Shown piece by piece: positions 11,184-23,416 of a stretch of DNA of 64,000 bases. Under the pieces are notes generated by a model that did no database searches, was not told the DNA's origin, and saw only the letters and a list, made by a program, of their open reading frames with translations. The stretch lies in assembly GCA_025765595.1 (NCBI GenBank), contig JAIVFH010000072.1:62001-126000 (forward strand), written 5' to 3'. The position numbers were made by a program, and so were the translations under genes. Origin of the DNA: Obelidium mucronatum (taxonomy: Eukaryota > Chytridiomycota > Chytridiomycetes > Chytridiales > Chytriomycetaceae). Every line of letters begins with the position of its first letter. The first letter of the stretch is position 1.

Positions 11184-12789
11184 TTAAACCAGAAAGTGAT
11201 GCGGCGCCTGGCTTGGCGAAGTGTACGGGGTCTTCAGCTAATAAATTTCATATTGAGCACATATATAATGAAAAACTATGTTTCTTTATATACCTTTGAT
11301 TGAAGCAACGTGTGTTCGACAACACCAATTCTAAGGTCCATTTGTTTGATGTCCACTTTCAATTTACTCATACCCTTCTTGATATTCACCAATGGCTGTG
11401 AATCTGTCATGCCATTTCCAATTTCGTCCATACGAGTCTATTTGTTTTTCAGCGAGTAAATGACAGATGTGTTCAACAAAACGTGAAATAACGGGACCCA
11501 CCTTAACGGCATCCAACTCTTCCGAGATCCTTGCGAGTTCCACACTTAATTCTCCAACATTACTGTTGGCAACATTGTATTTTTGCCGTAACTCGCTGAT
11601 TTGATCTTGGAGCACACGCTGTTCATCGATTTGTGACTCGAACTGAGTGTTGATGTATTTTTCGCGTGACGAAATCTTTTCCAGCGTCTTTTCAATTTCA
11701 GTGTGCAGGCGCCCAAGCTGATGTTTTGATTCTGAGAGTGACGTTTCGATCGTCTGAGAGAAAAATCAGTGCTTCAACAAGAGCACAAGAAGAAAAAACT
11801 CTCACTGAATGGTTGATTCCCATTTGCTCCACATGAATCCTCCAGTCTTTATTATCGTTGGAGATTTGAACACGCAACATGGGGGCGACACGCTCAACTT
11901 CCAATTTCCACTCTGCCTGATCTACTTTAGGCCTAGCTGGCAGAGCTGGTCTGCATAAACGGTTGATTGTTTTTTTAGTGTCAATATTCTATTTCTCGAA
12001 GACCTTTGGTCTACTTACTTTGGTGTGTCGGATTTTCCTCGCGTTCTAACGCCCTCGACATACGTTTCTTCTTCCTCCTCTTCATAATGAAACTTCTCTT
12101 CTATATTATCCGTTGTTACTTCTGCATCGTCGTCGACTTCTGCCTCTTCTGGATAACTGTATCAATCATATAATGCAAATTGTTTGGTCAGACAACAACT
12201 GAATAGCCTCTGACCACTCAACTCATCCACTTTATGGGCAGGCTTTTGAAATACAAATCCAGAGGTAGATATGACTTTATCAACAACTGCTTGTAAGGCA
12301 AAAATGACTGCTTCTCCATATCCCTGTTTCAGTTTGTGTGGTCCATACTCGAACGGAACGCCCATCTTTTTGAGTTCATTTGCTGATAATGCCGATAGAA
12401 GAGAAATGAAAGCAACATGTTTTAAAATTCCAAAATCACGTGAGCAAGTGTTGGGTAGGGGCATACCAATGTTGGCGGCACTCGCGTTCGGGTCATCAAA
12501 CTGTCCCGGTGCTTCAAAATCGATGCGAAGCTTATGAAGGAGCCACGAAAACAAGGATGTAAATATAAAGAATTGTTCATTCGGATTCTGAGACGGTGCC
12601 ATGAAGAAGAATCTGGAGATCGGTGGGAATCCACTGCGTATTCAAAAAAAAAAAAGCCCAAAGATAAATGGGTTTAAGCGAGAAGACTCGGAGGTGCCAA
12701 AAAGGAAGTAGAGCGAATAGGTCTTACGAGTCTCTGCAGAACTTGTTGTGGTAGTCGAGGACCTTCAGTTTGTCGAGGATGTCATCCAT
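11184..12789 (-). CDS. IFT57: Intraflagellar transport protein 57
   Basis: Subunit of IFT-B, the train that carries axonemal cargo from basal body to flagellar tip. The first exon (ATG 12789) reads MDDILDKLKVLDYHNKFC. The calponin-homology-like N-domain follows, with PNEQFFIFTSLFSWLLHKL and DDPNASAANI and a KLKQGYGE motif. Downstream exons encode an acidic linker and a long coiled coil that closes with the family signature LRIGVVEHTLLQSKLK; the stop is at 11186-11184. IFT57 is absent from Dikarya and present in zoosporic fungi, so it is a strong marker of a flagellated life stage. It is convergent with the FN3 gene, with 102 bp between stops, and divergent from RFC1. Confidence 0.93.
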
Positions 12790-13098
12790 CTGCTACGTGG
12801 TTGGTCTTTAGACAATTTTGAGTTCGGGAAAAAACCACAGTGAAGAAAAATCAGATGCAAACAGACAAAAGCAAGGCCAAGTTTATTCCCTTTGAGAGTT
12901 TAATTCCCTCGGATGATGATCGCCGTGTCGACGCATCGGATATTAAAGTGAAGCGCGGCGGATGCAAACTGGACGGCAGAAAGCTGCTACTTTGTGGACC
13001 GAAGCTCCTTCCCATTAAATCGTGGGCAGTCGCAGAAGCAGAAGAGACAGATGCGAAACAAAGGATATCGGACAAATTACAAAAATAAAAAAGAAACG
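12790..13098. promoter_or_regulatory. IFT57/RFC1 divergent region with a 77-codon upstream ORF
   Basis: 309 bp between two start codons. It holds an unbroken + strand frame from ATG 12855 to TAA 13088, ending 10 bp before the RFC1 ATG. The predicted 77-residue peptide (MQTDKSKAKFIPFESLI at its start) is charged and matches nothing I know. It could be a uORF in the RFC1 leader, a small gene or chance. Confidence 0.3.
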
Positions 13099-16000
13099 AT
13101 GGTTTGCGTTCAACATTGCCTCCACCCTCAGACTAACGCCAACCCTGTGCAATCAGGATTTGCGAAACTACTTTGCGCGAGTCGATAAACCAAAGGCTGC
13201 GAAAGCGGTAAGGAGTTTGGGGCCACTGAGGGCTCGTCTGACGCTGGTCTATCTGTTTATCAGGGATCTGGAACATCACCGACTCAAGCAACAGCAACAA
13301 CTACACAGGGAACTGGAGCAGCAAAGAGAAAAAGCGAAGAAGGTGCGTGTGGTTTTGTTCTCCTTGTCCTGATACGGAGACCTCACAACTAACACTGTTT
13401 CCCAACAGACAAGGAGTAAGCATTCTTAGCAAGAGACCTCAGAAGAGTTGCATTAACCAATCAATCCACAATAGAGATGTTAAATCGCCTTACTTTGCTT
13501 CGTCTTCGTCATCTGCAAAGTCCAGGTGAGGCTTGGCCTTCCCCCTCCTCTCACGATTCTGACATTCTATAACCCTTGCGTAGTCCTCCGAAAAAAAGAG
13601 CAACTGAAGATACAGCTCCCGTCGACCCTTCGGCATTCTTCAAATCCAACACGAAAATACACCAAAGTGAGAAGACCGTCAAACCTGTTGTGAAATCTAC
13701 CAGCCAAAAAGAACCAATCGCAAAGAAGCAATCATTTGCCAAAGCGGTATGTTGCTCATGCTCGGGTGAACGTAGGGATAGCGGTTTTGGCTGAAAGCTC
13801 TACAAACAACAAAAAAGGACGATGATGACGAGTTTGCAGACTTTGATATCGACCTCAGCCAAATCGACGAGTCGGCTCTGAAAGTTCTTGATTCTCAAAT
13901 ACACGCGACGGTCGTGACATCTGGTATGATAGTCACATTCTGCAAGTCCGAAACTGATATTCAAAAATCTTGCCACTACAACAGCCCCAAAGAGCGCAGA
14001 AAAACCGTCTCCCGTTAAAACAAAGAAAGCTTCTCCGATAAAGAAAGCGGCTGTTGCCCCGGAGCCGATTATCGAGGCTCCAGAGAAGGCGATGAGCAGT
14101 CCAGCTCTACCCAAAACCCGAATCTCTCCGGAGAAATCGGTTGTTCTTGCGCCTGAAACTCCCGTCGTTTCAAAGAAGCCAAGTCCTGTTAAATCTGTAG
14201 TTGTCGAAACTCCTGCTCAACCCCCAGCCGCTGTGCCTGAACTTTCCAAAACCCCATCCACTGTGACGGAAACCTCCAAAAAGGCAAAGTGAGAGCGCTT
14301 TAAACATGTTTCTTTTTCCATCGTTCGATTTTAAAGACTTTTGTATATACTAGCTACATGAAGATTCTAGCCAAGAAGAGCTCTGGTGGGCCGGCAGCTT
14401 TGGGGTCAAAAGAAATTCCAGTGGGCGAAGACAATTGTTTGATGGTAGGTATTAGTTTTTAATCATATTTCTTTGTCGTTTATAGTTGCACAATATAGGG
14501 ATTGACTTTTGTCTTTACTGGTGAATTATCGTCTATTTCTCGTGATGATGCTCAGGATCTTGTGAAACGCTACGGAGGGTAGGAAATTCTACTACCCCTT
14601 TTTTCTTCATTTCCATGATATTTAATATTACGAAATCACCAGGAGAGTAACCGGCGGTGTCAGCGGCAAAACATCCTATGTCGTTGTTGGTGAAGAAGCA
14701 GGCCAATCTAAACTTGGGAAAGCCGCAACTCTCAAAATCAAGACTTTGGATGAAGACCAGCTTTTTGAGCTTGTACGCAATTCGAAGGGAAAAGCCGAAA
14801 AGGGAAGTACTGCAACCAAGGCGGGCTCTGCTGCTGCTGCTGCGAAGAAGGCGGCACCAGTTTCGGCGGCATCATTAGAAAACAAACCACCACCAGCGAG
14901 TGTTGCGTCTTCATCCTCGTTTTATTCTTCGTCATCGTCTGCTTCGAAAGGCAAAACACCTTCCTACTTGAGTGATAATAATTCTCACGCACCTCCAAAA
15001 AAATCGTGAGTATCATGTTTGATTGGGTGTGAAGCGTACTAAAAATTTGCGTTGATTGTGTGTTAGTGGTAGCAGTGAGCTGTGGACAACCAAATACAAG
15101 CCAACCAAGTATGATGAAGTAATGGGAAACAAGAAGAATGTCGAACGTCTCGCGACATGGTTAAAGAGCTGGAACGCAAGTACAGCATCAGACAAACCGA
15201 ACGCAATGAAGGATGAACCAGGAGCGAGTCGAGCCATTCTCATTTCTGGACCTCCAGGAATTGGAAAGACAACGGCAGCGCATTTAGTTGCAACTATTGA
15301 AGGGTTTGAGATTGTAGAGTTTAATGCGAGTGATACCAGAAGCAAGAAGAGTGTTGGGGTAAGTATCTGATTATTTTTTTTTTTGCGATTTTTTTTTCAA
15401 ACCCTAAGGTTGTTTAGGATGTGGTCAAAGAGATGACAGGAAGTCATACATTGGCTGAGTACTTTGTAAGAGACTCGGATAAGGTCAGTTGAGTTTATTA
15501 AACATGGAAGGGATAATTAAAGAAAGGGTTCTATTTAGCGAAAGAACCTGGTTAAAAGACAAGTGCTTATTATGGATGAAGTAGACGGTATGTCTGCTGG
15601 AGACCGCGGTGGTATCACTGAACTTATCAATATCATCAAAAAGACTAAGGTACAGCGTGTTCAGCTTTTCAATCACTGATATTTTTTTTTGTCTCGAAAG
15701 ATTCCAATTATTTGCATTTGCAATGACCGACAGTCACCAAAAGTCAAGTCGCTAGTGAATCACTGCTACGATATGAGATTTTCACGGTGCTGGCTTTTTT
15801 TTAACAAGTTATTTTTACAACCAACTTACTTTTTGTGTATGTCTTCAGGCCAAAGACTGCCGAGCTGGAGAAGACCATCAAGAGCATCGCTATGAAGTAT
15901 GTTAAAGCGAAAAGAGGAGGGCGGGTTAAGTTAACGATTTTTTTTAGAGAGGGTTTGGACATCAAGCAGAACGCAATGGATACATTGGTCAAAGGCACCC

Positions 16001-17489
16001 ACTCTGACATTCGCCAAATCTTGAACATGCTGTCTACTTATTCCCTCCAAAGCTCAGAGCTAACATTTGATCAGTCTCGTAATTTGTAAGTGAAGTGTTT
16101 TGGAATCTCATTTTTATTTGTGTGATTGACTGCTGTTCACAATCACATTCAAGATCCAAATCCTCCGAAAAGAACATGACAATGAGTCCATGGGATGTAA
16201 CTGGGACATTGTTGAATCGTGGATCTTTCCGGGATGCTAGTTTTGCGGACAAGTTGGAACTCTACTTCAATGACTTCTCCTTAATTCCTTTAATGATACA
16301 AGTACTTGTCACTCTTCGTTTAGTTTTCTTGGTATTTTACGTTAGTAATGTGTTTTTTCTTCTGCATCTTTTTTTTGTAGGAGAACTACATCAAAATGGA
16401 TCCATCGTTGGCACACGAAAACGGAGGTCCATCAAAAATTGGACAAGACATTGAAGCTCTCAATTGTCTTTCACAAGCAGCCGACGCGATTGCATATGGT
16501 GATATCATTAGCTCGGTGCAAATGAAGACACAGAATTGGGGGCTTTTGCCGTTCCACGGAGTCACGTCCACTTTGAGACCTGCATTTTTCACGCACGGGA
16601 CAGTTGTTGCGGCCTACTTTTATGGCGGTGGATTTGCTTTTCCATCGTATGTGTTTTTTTTGTGTGTCCTATCTTTGGTTTTTTGGCGTTTTTGTGTTTT
16701 GATTTTTTTATACATTTTTTTTTTTTGATTAGATGGCTTGGAAAGAATTCGAATCAGACAAAGAATGTTCGGTTACTAAAGGAGATACAAATGCACATGA
16801 GACTTCATGTATCTGCAGATAAGAATGAAGTTCGACAGAGTTACTTACCTGCACTTGCGCCGTTGTTGACTGTTCCATTACTAGACAAGGAAGTAAGGAA
16901 AAAAAATAACTTGAATACTTATTATTTACTGACTTGTACAAATCTTTTACTATTTTTTTTTTTTCCCCCAAAGAATGCAAGCGAAGCGATCGAGAAAGTG
17001 ATTCACAAGATGGATGAATATTACTTGACACGAGAAGATTGGGATTCGATTTTGGAGCTAGGGTTGGAAGAATGTGGAGCGAAAGCGTTGACAGCGAATA
17101 TCGCAACAGCAACGAAATCAGCATTCACACGAACTTATAACAAGGCGAATCATCCGAAACCGTTCATGTCGGCATCGTTGTTGGGCAAAGTTTCTCGCGC
17201 TAGTGGCGGCGGCGGTGCTGGTGGTGGTGGGGGGAGTGCACCTGATTTGGATGATGTTGTGGAAAATGATGATGATGTTGTGGCGGCTGGGGAAGATGAG
17301 CCGGAGGATGAAGATGAGGATGCTGTTGGTGCGGATCGCTTGATTAAGCAAAAAGTGGCGAGTAAGTCTGGTGGTGCTGCTGCGAGTAAAAAGGCTTCAG
17401 GAAGTGGTGGGGCAGGGAGAGGTGGGAAGCGGGCGGCAGATTCTGCTGGCAAGGCGTCGTCATCATCATCCAAGAAGCAAAAAAAGTAA
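13099..17489 (+). CDS. RFC1: Replication factor C large subunit
   Basis: Largest subunit of the clamp loader that opens PCNA on primed DNA. As in VMA10, ATG (13099-13101) is followed at once by a GTTTGC donor. Exon 2 at 13157 then gives M-DLRNYFARVDKPK, the N-terminal PCNA-interaction motif of the family. A basic Ser/Pro/Lys-rich region follows. Next is a BRCT domain (LTFVFTGELSSISRDD to LKIKTLDEDQLFELV, about 14500-14780). The AAA+ core has Walker A GPPGIGKTT and Walker B LIMDEVDGM, then the sensor and collar domains (QTKNVRLL; YYLTREDWDSILEL). The tail carries a Gly run, an acid cluster and Lys/Ser-rich nuclear signals ending SSSSSKKQKK. More than ten introns are present; the junction near 13350-13430 could not be fixed unambiguously. 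Confidence 0.95.
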
Positions 17490-17746
17490 CTCTTTAGTTT
17501 TTTTTTGTCTTGTTTTTTTTTGGGGGGAGGAATGTGGTGGTTTGTTGAGTGTGGGGGTTGAAGTAGTTCTTCTTTGTTTGTTATTTGAAAGACTGTTGAG
17601 AAGAAGAAAAATGTTTGTAGTTATTTAATTATATCTCTTTGGGAAGTGGGGAAGAGAGTGAGTGCGTGAGTGAGTTTGACAATCAAATTCAATGCAACTC
17701 CAGTCATGTATTTGGCGTTCATAAAAGAAGAAAAAAAAAGCCTTTA

Positions 17747-19130
17747 TTATTTCATGTCGCTCTCCCAGTCTTGCAAAAAGGAATCAAAGGATTCGGGAAG
17801 AGCGGATGAGTCAATCTCTTGAACTTTCTTGAAACAGTCAACCGCCTTCTTGTAGTATTCGTTGGCAGAATCTTCGTTTTCGGCCTCATCGAGCAAGTTT
17901 GCCTTGTTGACGTAGGCTTCACCGAGCTTTAAAAAAAGGGGGGGATGGGAGGAAACAGTGTGAGTGAGTGAGTGAGTTGATTGGAAAGGACATGAATAGA
18001 ACATACCAAAAGCTGCAGTTTCAAATTAGATTCCGTTGAAGCCGTCACGTCAGTGTGAAGAGATGCTTTTGAAGCATACTTTAGAGCTTCGTCAATCAGT
18101 TTTTCGACAGCTTCCATGTCCACAGCAAGATCACCATCATCTTCGGCAGCATCCAGCATTTGATTTGCAGACGACATGTAAGTTTGACCGAGAGTGACGA
18201 GGGCAGGAACATGGGCAGGGTTGACTTGGAAACAAGAAAAAAGAACGAAGGATGAGTCAGGCACACACCCAGAATAGCTACATACACTTCAATAACTTGT
18301 TTAATTCGACACGAGCAATGTTGATCCACTTTTTCGAAGCCTCTGAAATGTCTCTGAGATGTGCGTGGCGGAGAAGGATGGAGATGATTGAGATTGACTC
18401 ATCGAGGTCAGTGTCGGCCAGGGTTGTCAGGGCAGCTGTCATGTGCTTGACTGCCGTGGCGATCAGGGCATCAATTTCTTTTTCGGGCAGCGTTTGATCG
18501 GCGGCAAGCAGCAGGTTTGCCTATTACAACGAGAGAAAGAGAGTGAGTGAGTGAGAGTGGGCAGCAGTGGGCGCCAACCTTTTCGGCGATCGCGCGGGCG
18601 CATGCCTCGTGCAGCTGCCACGAGAGCGGCCAGGCGTCGAGGCCCGTGTCGAAGCGGTCGATTGCGGCGTCGAGGTACGCGACGGGCGCGTTGTCGCTGC
18701 TGTCGCTGCTGTCTTGGTCGGCGTCGGCGTCGGCGGCGGCCAGCAGCCCCAGGCGGAACAGCGCCGAGCCGTACGCGAGGTGGAAGCGCGCGGGCAGCGC
18801 TTCTTCGTCTTCGCGTTGTTCTTCGTTGTTCGCGAAGCGCACGCGCACGATGCGGTCGCTCTCGTGCACCACGCCGCGCAGCAGCAGCGCGCCCTCGTCC
18901 GCCGCCTCCGCGTCCGCGTCCGCAAGCTTCGTCAGCGCAAGCTCGAGCATCGCGCTGACCTCAGCGACCTCGTCTTCGCCCGAGACCGGCACCGCCAGCG
19001 TGTCCTCTTCTGGCTGCGGCGCGTCCATCGCCTGGGACTCTACGGCCTCTTCGTCCTTCTTCTTGTCTTTGTCTTGCGCTTGCGCAGCCGCTGCCTTCTT
19101 GAGGCCGCCCGGTTTTCGCTTGATGGCCAT
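17747..19130 (-). CDS. ETT1: Ett1/Nro1-type TPR-like nuclear protein
   Basis: Reads leftward from ATG 19130 (MAIKRKPGGLKKAAAAQ) to TAA 17749-17747 in four or five exons. A short basic N-terminus is followed by an acidic, Ala-rich region. Helical repeats come next (ALPARFHLAYGSALFRLG; YLDAAIDRFDTGLDAW; NPAHVPALVTLGQTYM; KLGEAYVNKANLLDEAEN), and the gene ends QDWESDMK. This matches the fungal family of S. cerevisiae Ett1 (translation termination) and S. pombe Nro1 (regulator of the prolyl hydroxylase Ofd1). The first exon is strikingly GC-rich while the 3' exons are near average, and introns contain CACT tetranucleotide runs. Family assignment is by pattern, not by a diagnostic motif. It starts 29 bp from the divergent DML1 gene. 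Confidence 0.6.
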
Positions 19131-19159
19131 TTGCTTGGAGTGAAAAAAAAAAAAAAAGA
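19131..19159. promoter_or_regulatory. 29-bp divergent intergenic region (ETT1-like / DML1)
   Basis: Start codons of two divergent genes are separated by 29 bp that include a run of 15 A. Transcription start sites must lie here or inside the opposite gene. Confidence 0.5.
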
Positions 19160-21227
19160 ATGAAAGAAATCGTCACACTACAGCTTGGTCATTCGGCGTC
19201 GTTTGTCGGAACTCACCTCTGGAACGCCCTTGTAAACACTCAACCCCATTTCCTACCATCTGATATCAAGCTAATAACAATGCGACAATCAGGATATTGC
19301 TGATCAAGCCGCAGTGGATGCCAATGTGTTGATTCGATCGGGTCATGACGCTGAAAGGGTGTGCACTCTTTGTGTTGTATATTGTGTTTTTTTTATTGGC
19401 TGATTGTATGCTTGGTATTAGGGTATATCAACGTATGCTCCTCGTCTGGTTATAGTCGACTTGAAAGGTACTCTTTCTGAAGAACACACCACCAATCAAC
19501 ACAATTTCCACCCTCCTTTCGAACAAAAAAAACAAACTCAAACCATACATATATCAGGCAGTCTTGGAACCTTGAAGAAAGTGAATCAATTGTATGAAGA
19601 TGCAGAAGTCCATGCTGATGCATCCTGGTGAGAAGGGGATGATCCAAGCTTTCCACTTCCACCTGCTCAAACAAAAACAATATCAAAACAAAGGGACGGC
19701 AAAGTGGATGTTCGAAAGCAAGATCCCACACCAAAGAATGATTACTTGAACTATCTGGAAAAAGAGGATGACGATGACGATGATGATGATAAACAACACA
19801 ACACGTAAGTCATTTTCATCTTCTTTTCTCGTCTGAGAAACTCTAATACCGCTCTCTACTACAAAAAAAAAAAGATCAACGACGACACAATCCAAGCCGG
19901 GCAATACTCTGAAGCCTCAAAAACAATTTTCTCGTGTCTTGGATTCAGCAGTCTCTGTATGGTCAGACTTCAATTCCATGTTTTACCATCCCAGAACAGT
20001 GGTCGAACTTGCATACTCTCATGACGATTCAGTTGCCCCCTTTGCGATATTCAATCAAGGAAGTGATCTCTGGACTTCTGATCATACATTGGTAAAGTTG
20101 TTTTCCCGCAACTCTTGTATGAAATCAAAAAAAAAAAAAAAATTAAGATCCAACAACCAAACAGCAAGATGATATTCTCGAAAACAGAATCCGTTTCTTT
20201 CTCGAAGAATGCGATAACCCACAGGGAATCCAAGTCTTTGCTGATGTCGGGAACGCGTTTTCTGGATTCTCTGCCAGCTGTCTTGAATCTTTACGGGAAG
20301 ATGTTGGGAAAATGTGTATTACTGTGTTTGGTATATCAGATGACGGTGACGGTGTAACGGTTAGAAAATCTATAGTATTTCTTAAATTAAATGTGTTATT
20401 GAATGCGCGTCTTTTAATCAACTTGCTCTCTTCAGGAACCAGTCAAAAATTTCAATGAGTCGTTAGCAATGTCTCAGATTTCCGAAGTAGCTTCCTTGTA
20501 TATCCCATTAAAGAAACCTACTGCAGGCGGACAGTATAGAAGTTCTGATTTTGGTGGATATGGTTTGAAATCTTCAGTGAGTTCACGTCTTTTTTTTTTT
20601 CATACTCCCATAGAACCAAAAATGTATTGACTGCGGATGATAAGCTACAATCACGGTACCATTGGACAGCCTGCTTGGCAGCCAGTATTGATTCCATCAC
20701 ACTTCCAATGAGGTTTTTTTTTTTTCTGTTATTATTATTTATTAATTCAATATATATAACTCAAAAACCTCTCATGCATCCAATCCAACCCCAAGATTAA
20801 ACGCATCACCAGTAACCATGGCAGGATTCATAAGTCCATTGACGCAATCTGGGCCATTAGCCATGCTGGCGTCGTCTGTTCCATTTCCATTTGACGGCAC
20901 GAATTCTGTCAAGGAGCTTTTTTCAAGGGAGCTCAAGATGGGTGATCAAGTGGGTTGGATGCATGATGATACCTTCAATTTGTCGTATGATTTGGTGTGT
21001 AAGAATTGGGCCCCTTGTTTTTTTTCTTTTCTTTTATAAATAACGACTTCGAAAAACAGGTGGAGCGTTGTTTGGGTCAAGTTTCTGTGCTTCGGGGGGT
21101 TCACAATGCAAAGTATGTGTTTTTTTTTTGGTTGTTGAAAACTCATTTTGTTTTTAGTTCGTCAGACATCAAGTCTTCGTTGAATGATTACCTTTCAAAG
21201 TTCACGGCGCCTATTGGCTGCAACAAC

Positions 21228-21311
<84 letters not shown>

Positions 21312-21601
21312 CCCCTTACTCCCTACCCTTTAGCTACACTTCCGAGACTGGATTCCCGATTTCCCTTGCATTCCCCGACGTGTTTACGGATTCCCAGAGT
21401 CTAGCGGCCCAGGCGCCCATGTTTTCCCGTCTTCGCGCGTCGTGTAGACTGGCCGAGTTGGTGAGAGATCGAGTCGCTGCGTTGCACCAAGTTCCAGGAA
21501 AAGTGTTGCGCATGTGTGGTGAAGCGATTGCACGTGAATTTATTGATTCTGCGGTGGATTCGTTGAGTGCGTTGCAGGATGCATATGCAGATGATGAGTA
21601 A
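19160..21601 (+). CDS. DML1: Misato homolog (tubulin-like, mitochondrial distribution)
   Basis: Dml1/Misato is a tubulin-related protein needed for mitochondrial inheritance and morphology. The first exon gives MKEIVTLQLGHSASFVGTHL, the conserved misato start. Later exons carry YAPRLVIVDLKGSLGTLK, a Lys/Asp-rich insert with a run of Asp, then SAVSVWSDFNSMFYHPR and IRFFLEECDNPQGIQVF. These are followed by FADVGNAFSGFSA, YHWTACLAASIDS and a C-terminal Misato segment II (SYTSETGFPISLAFPD). At least ten exons end at TAA 21601. One intron begins inside a 40-unit GT repeat. Many introns are A/T homopolymer-rich. Confidence 0.9.
21230..21309 (+). repeat. DML1: (GT)40 microsatellite forming the 5' end of a DML1 intron
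   Basis: Eighty bases of perfect GT dinucleotide start immediately after AACAACAG. The repeat therefore supplies the intron's own GTGTGT donor. The intron ends about 19 bp after the repeat at CCCTTTAG. Confidence 0.9.
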
Positions 21602-21727
21602 AATAAAGCGACATAAAAGAACCAAGTGAAAGCACATATACATTCTTTTTTTTCATCAGTTTTGCTTATTTCGTTATATTTTATTTTATTTTTTTAATAT
21701 GATTATTCCATCCTCCTCCTACTATAT

Positions 21728-22742
21728 TCACTTCTTCTTTGCTGGCGAAGCCGAAGCAGGCGCGGCAGGAGCAAACCAATTCGCGAGACTCTCACTCACA
21801 TCGGGCATTTCCATTTTTGGTTGCGCTGACCGGTTCTCCTGGATCTTTTTCAGCTCTTCTGGGTCCATTCCTTCCATCAATTTTGGCAAGAAGAAAAAGA
21901 GGGCAAATGTTCCTCCCATCATTAAAAGCATGGGGTTACCCATGAGGAGAGCCATTAACGTTAATTTTGGACGTGGCTGCGGTACCAGAAGAAACAGTAA
22001 GAATTAAAAAAAAAAAAATAGAATCGAAATTCAAAAAAAACGGAGGGGTAATACCGTGAATGGATCCAAAATAACTTTAGCTGGAATCTCCAACGGTAAC
22101 TTCATTTCCGGACCCGCTGAGTTCCAGTTTGTGCCATCTGCGTGAATAGATGCAGCCATATTTTCTCCGGAAACAGCAACGCGAACCTATTTAATTTTTT
22201 TATATAAAAAAAATCAATCAATCAATCAATCATGGCAAAAAAAAGACCAAAATCTCTTATGCTTTTTTATAGACATCGCTGTTTTTTTTTTTTTTTTTTT
22301 TTTTTTTTACCTTTGGGAAATAGTAATCCCGGGATAAGACTTCGATTAAATGAACACCTTCTTCAACGTTATTGCTTTTCAAAATTTTTAATATCGAGGT
22401 TTGATTGGTGGTGTGTGTGGTGTGGTGTGGATAAAAAAAAACACTCACAAAACAAAGAATCCGTCTGAAGCGACAAACGCAAGCTGTGCACCACCGTTTA
22501 ATGAAACTCGAGTTGTAGGTGTGACTTCCAGTTCTAATATATTCAGTGTGTATGTGTGTGTGGTGTGGTGCGGTGGTGGGTATGGGGAACTTTTAAATTC
22601 AACAATCTTGGTTGCCTCCTCAAGTCGTTCTCGTCCAATTGTTACCAGGTATAAGATCGCTCTTCACGAGTTGCCCTTCGATGGATGCGCATGACACAAA
22701 CGCAATGCTGATTGCGTAGAGGAACAGTTGGATGATCCTCAT
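21728..22742 (-). CDS. EMC7: ER membrane protein complex subunit 7
   Basis: Subunit of the EMC insertase of the endoplasmic reticulum. ATG at 22742 begins a clear signal peptide (MRIIQLFLYAISIAFVSC) and then SIEGQLVKSDLIPG. Later exons encode a beta-sandwich carbohydrate-binding-like fold (TTRVSLNGGAQLAFVASDGF) and a strand with LPLEIPAKVI. A hydrophobic segment follows (NPMLLMMGGTFALFFFLP), then the family C-terminus MEGMDPEELKKIQE and MPDVSESLANWF, ending in Lys residues. Introns contain a 27-base T run (22282-22308 on the plus strand) and TG/CA-rich stretches. It is convergent with DML1, with 126 bp between stops. Confidence 0.85.
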
Positions 22743-23416
22743 TTAAGTTAATAATTTAAAAAAGTTGAATACAAAATAAATAATAATTAAATAATATTTA
22801 ATGAAGATAAAAAAACAAGAAACAATGGTATATTTGTGCTTGTTCGAGAGCCCTCATTTGAAAAGATTTGAGGAAGGTTTTATTGGGTTTTCGATGAAGT
22901 CTTTACATTCTTTTTTTTTTTTTTTTTTTTTTTTTGATCTATGTAGACAACGATGAAAAATTCTCTTCATTACACTGTAAACACGCATCGTAAAAGCATT
23001 GCCTAATTCATTGATTTGTATTGGTCTGCTCTCGGCGGCTGTCTCGGGAGGTTTCGTACTCACCAAATTCAGAATGAATCATCTCGCTACGCACGCAGAT
23101 TAAACCCTTGCATAAACATTCAGTTATTTCAAGGTTAGATCTCAGCGTTTTTATTTTGTGATAAAGAAATAAACATCACGAACTTTGAACAAGTTAGAAT
23201 CCATATAAAGCAAGTTTTATAGCTTCGCTTCTATTCTTTCAGGAGAGATTAAATATTTTACGACATTTAATGGAACACAACAGTGCAACATAATCAGGCC
23301 AAAATTCCACCAATTTCAACTCTAAAAAATCCACGAATTCATAGAAGCATCTAGAGTAAAAGAAATTTTTGTGAAAGTTTTGCCATTAATTTGAATTTCC
23401 TTCCAAATACAATAGT
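22743..23416. other. Intergenic region without a recognised gene
   Basis: 674 bp, A/T-rich, with a 25-base T run at 22911-22935. A 70-codon minus frame across it (22854-23066) owes part of its length to the T run and has no recognisable features. The right end upstream of the LRR gene contains CATATAAAGC near 23203, a possible TATA element. Confidence 0.4.

Noticed and set aside
12990..13190. Start of RFC1 at an earlier ATG in the 82-codon frame
   Set aside because: That frame ends at 13088 and its peptide has no RFC1 features; the ATG|intron model gives the expected DLRNYFA PCNA motif.
18524..19163. Several long overlapping frames in the GC-rich first exon of the ETT1-like gene
   Set aside because: High GC removes stop codons in all frames; only the MAIKRKPGG frame continues through spliced exons.
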